A stretch of DNA of 64,000 nt from Limimaricola sp. G21655-S1. Its GTDB lineage: Bacteria > Pseudomonadota > Alphaproteobacteria > Rhodobacterales > Rhodobacteraceae. The stretch covers positions 62,001-126,000 of the forward strand of contig NZ_JAPWGO010000010.1 of NCBI RefSeq assembly GCF_027213785.1. Reading direction: 5' to 3'. The position numbers were made by a program, and so were the translations under genes. The notes beneath the pieces were generated by a model. That model was not told the origin of the DNA. It did no database searches and saw only the letters and a program-made list of their open reading frames with translations. Below are positions 11,143-21,034 of the stretch, in pieces (the first letter of the stretch is position 1; each line of letters begins with the position of its first letter).

Positions 11143-12060
11143 TCAACCCCCCGGGACCACCGCCTCGACCCGGCGATTGGCGGCGCGGCCCTCCGCCGTG
11201 GTGTTGGGCGCGCGCGGGGCGAGCCAGCCCGCCCCGTGGGCATCGAGCCGGGCGGGCGCGATGCCGGCCTCGGTGAGTCTGCGCCGCACCGCCTCGGCCC
11301 GTCGCCGCGACAGCGCGATATTGGCGTCGAGCGGACCGGTCATGTCGGTATGGCCCACCAGCACGAGGCGGCGCGACGGATCGGCGGCAAGCCACGCGGC
11401 CAGGGCGTCGAGCGCCGGGATTTCGGCCACGCGCAGCTCGGCGCTGCCGGGGGCGAAGTCGATGCCGTCCAGCACGACGTGCCCGTCGCGCATAAGTGCG
11501 CCGGGCAAGCCATCGGGCGCCGGAATGTCCGGGCGCGTGGCGGCCGGAGCGGTGACGGGCATGGCCTCGCCACCGGGCGTGACCGTGGCGAGTTGCAGGA
11601 ATGCGGAGGGGCCGGCGCGGCTCGCCAGCGCGCTCACGGCGACCGCGCCTGCGGGCTCGTCGCGCCGGGCCGAGAGGGCCCGGAACGCGCCGAGGTCGAC
11701 ATGCATCTCCGGCGGCGGCAGCACCTCGGTCCCATAGCGGAAATCGAAGCCGCCGCAGTCCTCCGCCGCGCAGTCGAGCAGGATCTCGAAGCCCGCGCGC
11801 TCCAGCGCCGCGCGGATCGGCGCGATGATTCGAGCCGGATCGGGAGCATCCGCGATGCGCCACGCCTCTATCCGCACGTCTCCCTGCAACTGCATGGCAG
11901 GGGGCGGCCCGTCGCGGGCGGGACCGGTTGGCAGGGCATAGGCATCGGCCTCGCGCAGGATCCCGGCCGTTCGGACCGCGCCGTCGGGAAGCGGCAGTTC
12001 CGGCGGCTGCGCCAAGGCGAGGCCGGGCCAGAGCAGGGCCAGTGGCAGCATCCGCCTCAT
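11143..12060 (-). CDS. OmpA-domain periplasmic protein
   Basis: The 305-residue protein has a signal peptide (MRRMLPLALLWPGLALA, cleaved near residue 18). Its C-terminal OmpA-like domain covers about residues 195-300, with GHTDMTGPLDANIALSRRR and the late NRRVE motif that bind peptidoglycan. There is no recognisable beta-barrel; the middle region contains a Cys pair (CAAEDC). Other proteins of this plan are soluble periplasmic or anchored to the wall. Its ATG overlaps the stop of the upstream GNAT gene (ATGA), making it the last gene of the cinA-like/GNAT/OmpA operon. A role in wall attachment is inference from the domain alone. Confidence 0.8.
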   Translation of the reverse strand: MRRMLPLALLWPGLALAQPPELPLPDGAVRTAGILREADAYALPTGPARDGPPPAMQLQGDVRIEAWRIADAPDPARIIAPIRAALERAGFEILLDCAAEDCGGFDFRYGTEVLPPPEMHVDLGAFRALSARRDEPAGAVAVSALASRAGPSAFLQLATVTPGGEAMPVTAPAATRPDIPAPDGLPGALMRDGHVVLDGIDFAPGSAELRVAEIPALDALAAWLAADPSRRLVLVGHTDMTGPLDANIALSRRRAEAVRRRLTEAGIAPARLDAHGAGWLAPRAPNTTAEGRAANRRVEAVVPGG

Positions 12061-12743
12061 GCGGCGGCGCGACGGTAGTGATAGCCGGTCAGTTCCGCAT
12101 AGCCGAGACCGGCATAGAGGGCACGGGCGGGGGCGTTGGCACGGGTCACCGCGAGGCAGAGGCTCTGCGCGCCGGCGGCGCGGGCCCAGCCCGCCGCCAT
12201 CGCCATCAGCGCCCGTCCCGCGCCACGCCGCCGCGCCGGTGCCGCGACCTCGAGCGCGTGCAGCATCGCGTGGCGTTCATGGCAGGCGACAAAGGCGCAG
12301 GCCTGCGCGGCCCACAGCACCGTCTTGGGCGCCGCCACCCGTTGCATCACGGCGATGCGCGACGGGCCGATGCCGCCAGCCTCCCAGATCGCGAGTTGCT
12401 CGGGGCGCGGCGGCCAGACGGCGCGGGGGCTGCCTGTCTCGAGCATGTCCAGTGGCGCGGCAAGGATCAGGGTCGGATCGACGATCCCGTATCCGCGCGC
12501 GTCCAGCACCGCGTCGAGATCGTCCTCGCCTTGGCGCAGCATGAAGAGCGGCGCGCGACCGGCCGCGCGCATCGCCGTCTCGGCGGCAATGACGTCGGCG
12601 GGTTGCCAGGGCCCTTCCGGCGTCGTGGCCGAAACCCGGCTGCCGCCGCCCGCGCCGTCGCGCAGCCGCATCGGCCCGAGATCGCGCGTGGCCGCGGCGG
12701 GCCATGTTGCGGCGAGCGTCGCGAAGCCCGCCTGCGGCGTCAC
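12057..12743 (-). CDS. GNAT-family N-acetyltransferase
   Basis: A 228-residue protein with a C-terminal GNAT fold. The acetyl-CoA motif is ARRRGAGRALM near 170-180, preceded by LHALEVAAP, and a final ARALYAGLGYAELTGYHYR segment is typical of the family. The N-terminal half is less conserved. It starts with GTG at 12743 overlapping the cinA-like stop (GTGA) and ends in an ATGA overlap with the OmpA-domain gene, so three genes are tightly coupled. The substrate is unknown; nothing in the two neighbours points to one. Confidence 0.85.
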   Translation of the reverse strand: MTPQAGFATLAATWPAAATRDLGPMRLRDGAGGGSRVSATTPEGPWQPADVIAAETAMRAAGRAPLFMLRQGEDDLDAVLDARGYGIVDPTLILAAPLDMLETGSPRAVWPPRPEQLAIWEAGGIGPSRIAVMQRVAAPKTVLWAAQACAFVACHERHAMLHALEVAAPARRRGAGRALMAMAAGWARAAGAQSLCLAVTRANAPARALYAGLGYAELTGYHYRRAAA

Positions 12744-13474
12744 GCTTCGAGCCAGCCGGAGAGCTGCACCAGTGCCGCCTCGATCTCGGCGCCGTCGCCG
12801 CCCCGGATCACGACATTGGTGCCGGAGACCCCGTTCTCGGTGAACGGGTAGGAGCCGATGGCCAGCGTCGGATGCGCGCGGGCAAGCTCGGAGAGCGGCT
12901 CGGCCACGTCGCCCTCGCCGCGCTCGACGCGCAGGGATTGCGACAGCACCGGACGGCCGCCGGGAATCGTCGGCAGGATCCCGGCCAGCATCGCCTCGAA
13001 GATGCGCGGCACGCCCGCCATGACATGAACGTTGCGCAGCGAGAATCCCGGCGCGGCGCTGACCGGGTTGTCGATCAGCGTGGCGCCGTCGGGAATGCGC
13101 GCCATGCGCAGCCGGGCGGCGTTCAGTTCGACCCCACGGGCCTCGTAATGCGCGGCGAGGATCGCGCGGGCGTCGTCGCGCACGCCGATCGGCGTCTGCA
13201 TCGCCGCGGCCACCGCCTCGGCGGTGATGTCGTCATGGGTCGGGCCGATGCCGCCCGAGGTGAACAGGTGGTCATGCGCGGCCGACAACTCGCGCACCGC
13301 CGCGACGATGGCGTCGTGGTCGTCAGAGATCACCCGCGCCTCGCGCAGGTCGATGCCGCGCAGCGTCAGTTCGCGCGCGAGATGGTTCATGTTGCTGTCG
13401 CGGGTCCGCCCCGAAAGGATCTCGTCGCCGATGACGAGCATGGCGGCGGTGGGGTTGCTGGTCCGTTCGGTCAT
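12740..13474 (-). CDS. CinA-like MoCF-domain protein
   Basis: This 244-residue protein is the molybdopterin-binding (MoCF) domain found at the N-terminus of CinA, here alone without the C-terminal nicotinamide nucleotide amidohydrolase domain. The motif GDEILSGRTRDSN lies at 16-28 and TSGGIGPTHDD at 72-82. Stand-alone proteins of this type are commonly labelled competence/damage-inducible protein A; in characterised CinA the domain is a pyrophosphatase acting on ADP-ribose or NAD-related substrates. It is the first gene of a three-gene operon and is divergent from map across about 119 bases. Confidence 0.85.
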   Translation of the reverse strand: MTERTSNPTAAMLVIGDEILSGRTRDSNMNHLARELTLRGIDLREARVISDDHDAIVAAVRELSAAHDHLFTSGGIGPTHDDITAEAVAAAMQTPIGVRDDARAILAAHYEARGVELNAARLRMARIPDGATLIDNPVSAAPGFSLRNVHVMAGVPRIFEAMLAGILPTIPGGRPVLSQSLRVERGEGDVAEPLSELARAHPTLAIGSYPFTENGVSGTNVVIRGGDGAEIEAALVQLSGWLEA

Positions 13475-13593
13475 TGGCGGGCTCCGTCTGTTGCCTCAAG
13501 GTATAGGGCAGGGGCGGGGCCATTTCCACGCGAGCGGGTGGATTCCCCCGGCCATAGGGCCTATTTCAAGGGCAAAGGGAAAGAGGTGACACA

Positions 13594-14421
13594 TTGGACG
13601 AGACCGCCGCTGACGAACGCAAGGGCCGCCTCACGCGCGACGGCATCCGCATCCATGATCTCGCGGATTTCGCGGGGATGAACCGGGCCGGGCGGCTTGC
13701 CGCCTCGATCCTCGACGACATCGCCGAGCATGTCGTCGTGGGCCAGCGCACCTCTGAGATCGACCGTCTCATCACCGACCTGATCAAGCAGGCCGGTGCC
13801 GAAAGCGCGACGATCGGCTACAAGGGCTACCAGCACGCCAGCTGCATCTCGGTCAACCACGTGGTCTGCCACGGAATTCCCGGCGACAAGAAGCTCAAGG
13901 ACGGCGACATCCTCAATGTCGATGTCACCGTCATCGTCGATGGCTGGTACGGCGATACCAGCCGGATGTACGTGGCGGGCAAGCTCGGGCGCAAGGCCGA
14001 GCGGCTGATTCAGGTTACCCATGACGCTCTGATGCGCGGCATCGAGGCCGCGAAGCCGGGCAACACCTTCGGCGATATCGGCCATGCGATCCAGTCCTAT
14101 GTCGAGGAGAATCGCATGTCGGTGGTGCGCGATTTCTGCGGCCACGGGCTGGGCCGGGTGTTCCACGCGCCGCCCAACGTGCTGCATTACGGCCGCCCCG
14201 GCACCGGGCCGGTGCTCGAGGAGGGCATGTTCTTCACCATCGAGCCGATGGTCAATCTGGGCCGCCCCGAGACCAAGGTGCTGGGCGACGACTGGACCGC
14301 CGTCACCCGCGACAAGTCGCTTTCGGCGCAGTTCGAGCATTCGATCGGCATCACCGCGCAGGGCAACGAGATCTTCACCCTGTCGCCGGCCGACCGGTTT
14401 CATCCCACCTGGGATATCTAG
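13594..14421 (+). CDS. map: Type I methionine aminopeptidase
   Basis: Map removes the initiator Met from new proteins. The 275-residue protein has the five metal ligands D110, D121, H184, E217 and E248, plus active-site H93. The start is a TTG at 13594: AAAGAGG lies about eight bases before it, and no ATG or GTG upstream fits. A slightly extended, charged N-terminus (about 20 residues) precedes the core. The last four bases overlap the convergent rsmD. Confidence 0.93.
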   Translation: MDETAADERKGRLTRDGIRIHDLADFAGMNRAGRLAASILDDIAEHVVVGQRTSEIDRLITDLIKQAGAESATIGYKGYQHASCISVNHVVCHGIPGDKKLKDGDILNVDVTVIVDGWYGDTSRMYVAGKLGRKAERLIQVTHDALMRGIEAAKPGNTFGDIGHAIQSYVEENRMSVVRDFCGHGLGRVFHAPPNVLHYGRPGTGPVLEEGMFFTIEPMVNLGRPETKVLGDDWTAVTRDKSLSAQFEHSIGITAQGNEIFTLSPADRFHPTWDI

Positions 14422-14975
14422 AGCCGCTCCAGCAGCGTGACATGGGTGTCGCCGTAGCGGCGCGTATCGAGGGGGGCGAACCCCTCGGGCGCGGGCTGCG
14501 GCGCGCTTTCCTCCCACACGATCAGCGCGCCGGCATCGATCCAGCCGCCCGAGAGGGCCGCAGCGAGGGCGCGCGCGCCGAGGCCCTTGCCATAGGGAGG
14601 ATCGAGAAAGACGAGCCCCGCCGGGGTATCGGTGGGGGGCAGGCGGGTGGCATCGCATTTCAGATGCGTCACCCGGTCCGCGACGCGCAGCTTGGCGACG
14701 TTCTCGCGGATCAGCCGCCCCGAGACGCGCCCGTCATCGACGAAGGTGACGTGGGACGCGCCGCGCGACAACGCCTCCAGCCCCAGCGCGCCGGTGCCGG
14801 CAAAGAGATCGAGCACGCGGGCCCCGGTGATCGGATCGCCGTAGCGGCCGCCCATCAGCGCGTTGAACAGGCTTTCGCGCACCCGGTCGGCGGTGGGGCG
14901 CAGATGCGCGCCCGCATCGCCCTTGCCGAGCGCGGCGAGGGCGGTGCCGCGATGGCTGCCGGCGATGATCCTCAT
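14418..14975 (-). CDS. rsmD: 16S rRNA (guanine-966 N2)-methyltransferase
   Basis: RsmD methylates G966 of 16S rRNA using S-adenosylmethionine. The 185-residue protein starts MRIIAGSHRG as usual, has the SAM-binding LDLFAGTG at 55-62 and the catalytic DPPY at 125-128. Its ATG overlaps the stop of the upstream FAD reductase gene (ATGA), so the two form an operon. The 3' end overlaps map by four bases on the other strand. Confidence 0.93.
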   Translation of the reverse strand: MRIIAGSHRGTALAALGKGDAGAHLRPTADRVRESLFNALMGGRYGDPITGARVLDLFAGTGALGLEALSRGASHVTFVDDGRVSGRLIRENVAKLRVADRVTHLKCDATRLPPTDTPAGLVFLDPPYGKGLGARALAAALSGGWIDAGALIVWEESAPQPAPEGFAPLDTRRYGDTHVTLLERL

Positions 14976-16183
14976 TTCAACAGCGCCTTCAGCTCGACAG
15001 CCGGGTCGGTGGCCCGCGCCGGGTCGGGCGACTTGCCCGCCTCGATCAGCCGCTTGCCGACCATGTAGGCGCGGCTGTCGTTCATCGCGTCCACAGCGAT
15101 GAGCCGATCACCCCGATAATACCAGTGCGAGCATTGCGCGGGGCTTTCGCCGGGCCGGACATGAACCGCGTCCCAGCCGGCGTTGAGCCCGGCGATCTGC
15201 AGCTTCACGTCGAACTGGTCCGACCAGAACCAGGGGCGGGGCCGGTATTCGACGCCGCGCCCCAGCATGTTCAGCGCCGCCGTCTCGGCCATGTCGATGG
15301 CGTTGCCGACGCTTTCCAGCCGGATGCGCATGTCGCCCCAGAGCAGCGAGGCGCAGTCGCCGGCGGCCCAGACATGTTCGTCCGAGGTCCGGCAATGGAT
15401 GTCGCAGCGAATGCCGTTCTCGACCGCGAGGCCCGCAGGCTCGGCCAGGGACGTGCCCGGCGCCACGCCGACGCCGATGACGGCAAAGTCGCAGGCGATC
15501 TCGGTCCCGTCGGTGAGCCGGGCGCCGGTCACGCGCGTCTTGCCCAGAAGCGTCTCGAGACCGCAGCTCTCGCGGATCTCGACGCCGTGGCGGCGATGCA
15601 GGTCGCGGAAATATCCGGCGGTCTCGGGCGCCGCCACGCGCTGCAGGATCCGCTCGGCCTGCTCGATCACCGTGACCTCGAGCCCGCGCTTGGCGGCCAC
15701 CGCCGCCGCTTCGAGCCCGATATAACCACCGCCGACGACGAGCAGGCGGCGCCCCTCGACCAGTTCCGGCGCCAGCCTGTCGGCATCGGCGAGATCGCGC
15801 ATGGTGAAGACGCCCGCGAGATCGCCGCCGATCGCGGCGGGCAGGCGGCGGGGATGCGCCCCGGTACACAGCGCCAGCCGGTCATAGGCGAGCGTTTCGC
15901 CATCCGAGAGCGTCACGCTGCGGGCGGTGGTGTCGAGCACCGTCGCCGTCGCCCCCAGCCGCAGATCGACGCCGTGTTCGCCGTACCAGCTTTCGGGACG
16001 CAGGAAGAGCCGCTCCTTCTGCATCTCGCCGAGCAGATAGGCCTTGGAGAGCGGCGGCCGCTGGTAGGGCGGCGCGGTCTCGGCGCCGACCAGCGTGATG
16101 CGGCCATCGAAGCCCTCGGCGCGCAGCTTGCCCACGAGGGCGGCACCGGCCTGTCCGGCCCCGATCACGACGAAATGGGACAT
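14972..16183 (-). CDS. Ferredoxin/rubredoxin reductase-type FAD oxidoreductase
   Basis: A 403-residue flavoprotein with the pyridine-nucleotide oxidoreductase fold. The FAD motif GAGQAG is at residues 8-13 and an NAD(P)H motif (VVGGGYIGLEAA) is near 150. The late AAGDCAS motif and a C-terminal reductase domain (FWSDQFDVKLQIAGL) are those of the ferredoxin reductases that serve oxygenases and P450s. There is no ferredoxin or oxygenase gene beside it, so its partner is unknown. The ATG at 16183 is preceded by AGGAGCG; the longer open frame upstream crosses the divergent peroxiredoxin gene and is not real. Confidence 0.85.
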   Translation of the reverse strand: MSHFVVIGAGQAGAALVGKLRAEGFDGRITLVGAETAPPYQRPPLSKAYLLGEMQKERLFLRPESWYGEHGVDLRLGATATVLDTTARSVTLSDGETLAYDRLALCTGAHPRRLPAAIGGDLAGVFTMRDLADADRLAPELVEGRRLLVVGGGYIGLEAAAVAAKRGLEVTVIEQAERILQRVAAPETAGYFRDLHRRHGVEIRESCGLETLLGKTRVTGARLTDGTEIACDFAVIGVGVAPGTSLAEPAGLAVENGIRCDIHCRTSDEHVWAAGDCASLLWGDMRIRLESVGNAIDMAETAALNMLGRGVEYRPRPWFWSDQFDVKLQIAGLNAGWDAVHVRPGESPAQCSHWYYRGDRLIAVDAMNDSRAYMVGKRLIEAGKSPDPARATDPAVELKALLK

Positions 16184-16261
16184 GGGCGCGCTCCTTCTTC
16201 CGCTGACCTGCGGCAACCTATATCGCTGGGACCTGACCGCAATCGCGAAAGGGAGAGAGGC

Positions 16262-16750
16262 ATGACGATCGGGCTGGGAGACAGGCTGCCGGGGGCGGAT
16301 CTGCTGCGGATGGGTCCGGATGGCCCGGAGAAGGTGAGGCTGGACGAGATCCTGAAGGGTCGCCGCGTCGTGATCTTCGGCCTGCCCGGCGCCTTTACGG
16401 GGACCTGCTCGACCGCGCATGTGCCGAGCTTCATCCGCTCGATGGAGGCGCTGAGGGCCAAGGGGATCGACGAGGTGCTGTGCATCTCCGTCAACGATCC
16501 CTTCGTGATGAAGGCCTGGGGCGAGGCCACCGGTGCCACGGCGGCGGGGATCACCTTGCTGGGCGATCCGGGCTGCGACTGGGTCTCGGCGATTGGCATG
16601 GAGTTCTCCAACCCCGATCGCGGCTTCATCCGCCGCTGCAAGCGGTTCGCCCTGATGGCCGAGGATGGGGTGGTCAAGGTCTGGCACCCCGAGGAGGGTA
16701 CCGGCACCTGCGACATCTCGGGTGGCGAGAGCATGGTCGAGGCGCTCTGA
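16262..16750 (+). CDS. Peroxiredoxin (Prx5/redoxin type)
   Basis: This 162-residue thiol peroxidase reduces hydrogen peroxide and organic peroxides. The peroxidatic Cys is C49 in PGAFTGTCS, the Prx5-subfamily motif, followed by VPSF. The start ATG at 16262 follows GGGAGAGAGG. The gene is divergent from the FAD reductase with 78 bases between them, which suggests shared redox regulation, although I see no OxyR-type site. Other Cys (GCDW, RCKR, GTCDIS) could act as resolving residues. Confidence 0.9.
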   Translation: MTIGLGDRLPGADLLRMGPDGPEKVRLDEILKGRRVVIFGLPGAFTGTCSTAHVPSFIRSMEALRAKGIDEVLCISVNDPFVMKAWGEATGATAAGITLLGDPGCDWVSAIGMEFSNPDRGFIRRCKRFALMAEDGVVKVWHPEEGTGTCDISGGESMVEAL

Positions 16751-16805
16751 TCCCTAATGGGAAAAGGCCTTCTTTCCTTGCGCTTCTTCGATACGCGTCC
16801 GGCAG

Positions 16806-16838
16806 CCCGCGCCTCGGGTCGGCTGGCCGAGGCGCGGG
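16806..16838. repeat. Perfect 12-bp inverted repeat between convergent genes
   Basis: CCCGCGCCTCGG (16806-16817) and CCGAGGCGCGGG (16827-16838) are perfect complements around a 9-base loop, in the 134-base gap between the convergent peroxiredoxin and phhB genes. A smaller GCCGCC/GGCGGC hairpin follows at 16839-16856. There is no T-run on either strand, so this may block read-through in both directions or be a dispersed palindromic element. No gene is evident in the gap. Confidence 0.55.
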
Positions 16839-16884
16839 GCCGCCCGAAACGGCGGCTCGCTTACGCTGCGCATGTGGGGGCCGC

Positions 16885-17168
16885 TCAGCCCTCCGCCAGC
16901 TTGTCCATCTTGGAAGCGAGCTTGGCGTCGAGTTCGGTCAGCCCGCCCGCGTCATGGGTGGTGAGCGTGACGGTCACGGTCCGGTAGACGTTGCTCCACT
17001 CGGGATGGTGGTTCAGCTTCTCGGCCCAGAGCGCGGCCCGGGTCATGAAGCCGAAGGCCTCGACGAAGTTCTTGAAGCGAAAGGTCTTGGTGACCGCGTC
17101 GCGATCCGGTTCCGGGGTCCAGCCCGCGGCCTTCAGCGTCTTGCGACCCGCCTCGTCGAGCGTCTCGG

Positions 17169-17172
<4 letters not shown>
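16885..17172 (-). CDS. phhB: 4a-hydroxytetrahydrobiopterin dehydratase (PCD/DCoH)
   Basis: A 95-residue pterin carbinolamine dehydratase, which regenerates dihydropterin after aromatic amino acid hydroxylation. The active-site His are H55 and H56 ([10 protein letters not shown]) and H73 (TTHD). No phenylalanine hydroxylase gene is in the window. Its ATG overlaps the stop of the FemAB-like gene (ATGA), so it is the last gene in that transcript. Family members also occur in molybdopterin contexts, so the physiological substrate is not certain. Confidence 0.92.
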
Positions 17173-18371
<1,199 letters not shown>

Positions 18372-18402
18372 GGCCGCAGAGTTGGCCCCCCGGGGCGTCG
18401 GG

Positions 18403-19179
18403 TCAAGCGGTGGCGGGCCCCGGAAGGTAGCCCTCGAAGGTCACGTTGTCGGCAATGCGCCGCGCCGCGGCCTCCTCCTCGGGGGAGCGGGTCGTCCAGC
18501 ACAGGATCTTCGCACCCTGCGCCTGCAGTTCGGCGACGCGCGGCCGGTCGAGATCGCGCACCTCGTGGCTGATGAAGCTGGCGCCGAGATTGTCGTAATC
18601 GGGGATCTCGCGCAGCCGCGCGGCGGTACGCGCCGGCAGGTCGGGCCAGTCCTCGGGCTCGAAGGCGCAGGTGACGAGCCCGCGCGGCAGGTCGGGGGCG
18701 AGGCGGGCCATCTCGGACACCGCGTGCGGGTTGAACGACATCACCGCGACGGGGCCCGCATAGCCTTCGAGCGCCCGGGCCACGGCAGGTTCGACCACGC
18801 CGACATTGGGGCCGAGCGTGTAGTCGTGATCCTTGATCTCGATCAGCAGCGGCACTTGGCCGGCAATGAGGTCGAGCACCTGTTCGAGGGTGGGGATGGT
18901 GTCGGCGCTGCCGATCAGCTGGAGCGCCTGCAGCGCCGCGGCATCGCGCGACGCGACCAGCCCGCGTTCGCGGGTCAGCCGGTCGAGCGCGGCATCGTGG
19001 ATCACCATGGCCGCGCCGTCATGCGAGGCGCGCACGTCGATCTCGATGCCATAGCCCGCCTCGATCGCGGCGCGGATCGCGCTCGCCGAGTTCTCGGGGC
19101 GCCCCGCGCCGTGAAAGGCGCGATGCGCGATGGGCCGGTCGAGAAAGCCCTGCGGCAGCGCCGGGGCGGTGCGGCTCAT
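18403..19179 (-). CDS. ugpQ: Glycerophosphodiester phosphodiesterase
   Basis: This 258-residue cytoplasmic GDPD hydrolyses glycerophosphodiesters to glycerol 3-phosphate and an alcohol. Catalytic and metal residues are visible: H19-R20, E29, E46-x-D48 and H61-D62, in the motifs IAHRAF, RPENS, EIDVR and VIHD. There is no signal peptide, which fits UgpQ rather than periplasmic GlpQ. Its ATG overlaps the RidA stop. No ugp transport genes are adjacent, so the symbol rests on the protein type alone. Confidence 0.88.
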   Translation of the reverse strand: MSRTAPALPQGFLDRPIAHRAFHGAGRPENSASAIRAAIEAGYGIEIDVRASHDGAAMVIHDAALDRLTRERGLVASRDAAALQALQLIGSADTIPTLEQVLDLIAGQVPLLIEIKDHDYTLGPNVGVVEPAVARALEGYAGPVAVMSFNPHAVSEMARLAPDLPRGLVTCAFEPEDWPDLPARTAARLREIPDYDNLGASFISHEVRDLDRPRVAELQAQGAKILCWTTRSPEEEAAARRIADNVTFEGYLPGPATA

Positions 19180-19646
19180 GCGAGGGCGAAGACGGCTTCG
19201 ACCTCGACCGCGACGCCGAGCGGCAGCGCGGCCACGCCGACGGCGGCGCGGGCATGGCGGCCGGCCTCGCCCAAGAGCTCGGCCATCAGGTCGGAGGCGC
19301 CGTTGATCACCTTGGGCTGCTCGGTGAAATCGGGGGTGCAGGCGACGAAGCCGGTCAGCTTCACCAGACGCGCGACGCGGTCGAGATCGCCGTCGCAGGC
19401 GGCGCGGGCCTGGGCCAGCAGGCTCAGCGCGCAGGCGCGGGCGGCCTTGGCGCCCTCTTCGGTGGTCATGTTGTCGCCGAGGCGGCCGGTGATGAGCCCG
19501 TCCGGTCCGGCCGAAATCTGGCCCGACACATGCAGCAGCCCGTCATGGATCACGAAGGGCTCGTAATTGGCCGCGGGCTTCGGCGCCTCGGGAAGCGCGA
19601 GCCCCATCTCGGCCAGTTTCGTGTCGATGTTCGCGGCGATGCCCAT
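19176..19646 (-). CDS. RidA family protein
   Basis: A 156-residue member of the Rid (YjgF/YER057c) family. RidA proper deaminates reactive enamines from PLP enzymes such as threonine dehydratase. The C-terminal signature HARAAVGVAALPLGVAVEVE contains the Arg (R133) that corresponds to the essential Arg of RidA. The protein is longer than classical RidA (about 128 residues), as in the YoaB-like subgroups. GGAGGG lies just before the ATG at 19646; the open frame continues upstream into HlyD without meaning. It overlaps the GDPD gene. Confidence 0.88.
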   Translation of the reverse strand: MGIAANIDTKLAEMGLALPEAPKPAANYEPFVIHDGLLHVSGQISAGPDGLITGRLGDNMTTEEGAKAARACALSLLAQARAACDGDLDRVARLVKLTGFVACTPDFTEQPKVINGASDLMAELLGEAGRHARAAVGVAALPLGVAVEVEAVFALA

Positions 19647-19711
19647 GATGTCCCTCCGGGTGTTTGGTCCGGCGCAAGCTAGCTCGCGCCGGACCCAAGG
19701 GCAACGTCGGC

Positions 19712-21034
19712 TCAGCCCTCGCGGAAGGCGCGGGCGAAGTAATCGGCCAGCGGCTTGACCAGATAGGCCAATGGCGTGCGGTCGCTGGTCCGGATGAAGG
19801 CCTCGACCGGCATGCCGGGGATCAGGGTCATGTCCTGGGGCAGCTTGTCCATCTCGCCCTCCGGCAACCGGATCTCGGCGCGGTAGTAGGAGATGGCCTG
19901 ACCCTCGTCCTGGAAGGCGTCGGCCGAGATCTGCACCACCTCGCCGGTCAGCTCCGGGGTGCGGCGCTGGTCGAAGGCGGGCAGGCGCAGGCTGACATCC
20001 TGGCCCAGAAACAGCTGGTCGATATCGGTGGGCTGCACCTGAGTGGCGATGACCAGCGGCCGGTCCTGCGGCACGATGTACATGATCGGCTCGGCGGCGC
20101 GGATCACCGATCGGGGGGTGAAGACCGTGAGGCCGTAGACGATGCCCCCGACCGGGGCGCGGATGTCGAGGCGGTCGAGCTGGGTGAGCAGCGCGCGGCG
20201 GCGGTTCGACAGTTCGATCTCGTTGAACTGCAGATCGCGCAGCTGGCTGATCGCCTCCTGTCGCCGGGTCGAGGCCAGCTTCAGGATCTCGATCTCGATC
20301 TCGGCGATGCGCCCACCGGCCTGCGCCGTCGAGGCCTTCAGCTCGCCTTCGCGTCCGAGCAGGTTGGCCTGCTCGCGCTGCAGCGCCAGCACCCGCTGGG
20401 CCTGGGCTAGGCCGCGATCGAGCAGGGATTGCTGGTCCGCCAGCTCCTTCTCGACGATCTCGAGCTGCTTGGCCACGGCGGTCTGCTGGGATTCGAGCCC
20501 GACGATCTGGTCGGCGATCTGCTCGCGCTGGCGGGCCAGCTGGTCGGCCTGCTGCTGCTCGCTTTCGAGTTGCGCCTCGATCAGCCGACGCTGACCCTCC
20601 ATCAGTTCGGGCGCGACCTCGTTGTCGGTCTCCAGAAGCAGAGGGTCGAAGTTCAGCTCCTGGGTGTTGTCGCGCTCGGCCTCGAGCCGGGCCCGGCGGG
20701 CCAGCACTTCGAGCAATTGGCCTTCGACAACGGCCAGTTCGCTGCGGATCTCCTCGGGGTCGAGCCGGATCAGCAGGTCGCCCGCCTCCACTTCGTCGCC
20801 CTCGTCGACGAGGATCTCCTCGACCACGCCGCCATCGGGATGCTGCACGACCTGCCGGTTCTGATCGACCTCGACCCGGCCCGACGCCACCACGGCCCCG
20901 GAGATCTGGCTCATCGCGGCCCAAGTGCCGAAGCCGCCGAGCAGCACGGCGAGGGCGAGAAAGCCCACGATCAAGGGCCGTGCCGCCGACCAGGCCGACG
21001 GGCCGCCCGCGGGAGAAAGGGGTTTGCGGTTCAC
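19712..21034 (-). CDS. Type I secretion periplasmic adaptor (HlyD/PrtE type)
   Basis: The 440-residue adaptor joins the inner membrane ABC exporter to a TolC-type channel. One membrane segment is near residues 20-42. A barrel-sandwich half ([18 protein letters not shown]) precedes a long Gln/Glu-rich coiled coil at about 110-290, and the second barrel half begins at [13 protein letters not shown]. The end is near [17 protein letters not shown], as in type I adaptors. It starts with GTG at 21034 overlapping the ABC gene stop. No tolC homologue or RTX substrate is adjacent. Confidence 0.93.
   Translation of the reverse strand: MNRKPLSPAGGPSAWSAARPLIVGFLALAVLLGGFGTWAAMSQISGAVVASGRVEVDQNRQVVQHPDGGVVEEILVDEGDEVEAGDLLIRLDPEEIRSELAVVEGQLLEVLARRARLEAERDNTQELNFDPLLLETDNEVAPELMEGQRRLIEAQLESEQQQADQLARQREQIADQIVGLESQQTAVAKQLEIVEKELADQQSLLDRGLAQAQRVLALQREQANLLGREGELKASTAQAGGRIAEIEIEILKLASTRRQEAISQLRDLQFNEIELSNRRRALLTQLDRLDIRAPVGGIVYGLTVFTPRSVIRAAEPIMYIVPQDRPLVIATQVQPTDIDQLFLGQDVSLRLPAFDQRRTPELTGEVVQISADAFQDEGQAISYYRAEIRLPEGEMDKLPQDMTLIPGMPVEAFIRTSDRTPLAYLVKPLADYFARAFREG

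Noticed and set aside
16757-16987. A small plus-strand frame between the peroxiredoxin and phhB
   Set aside because: It overlaps a strong palindrome and the phhB end, has no ribosome site and no family features.
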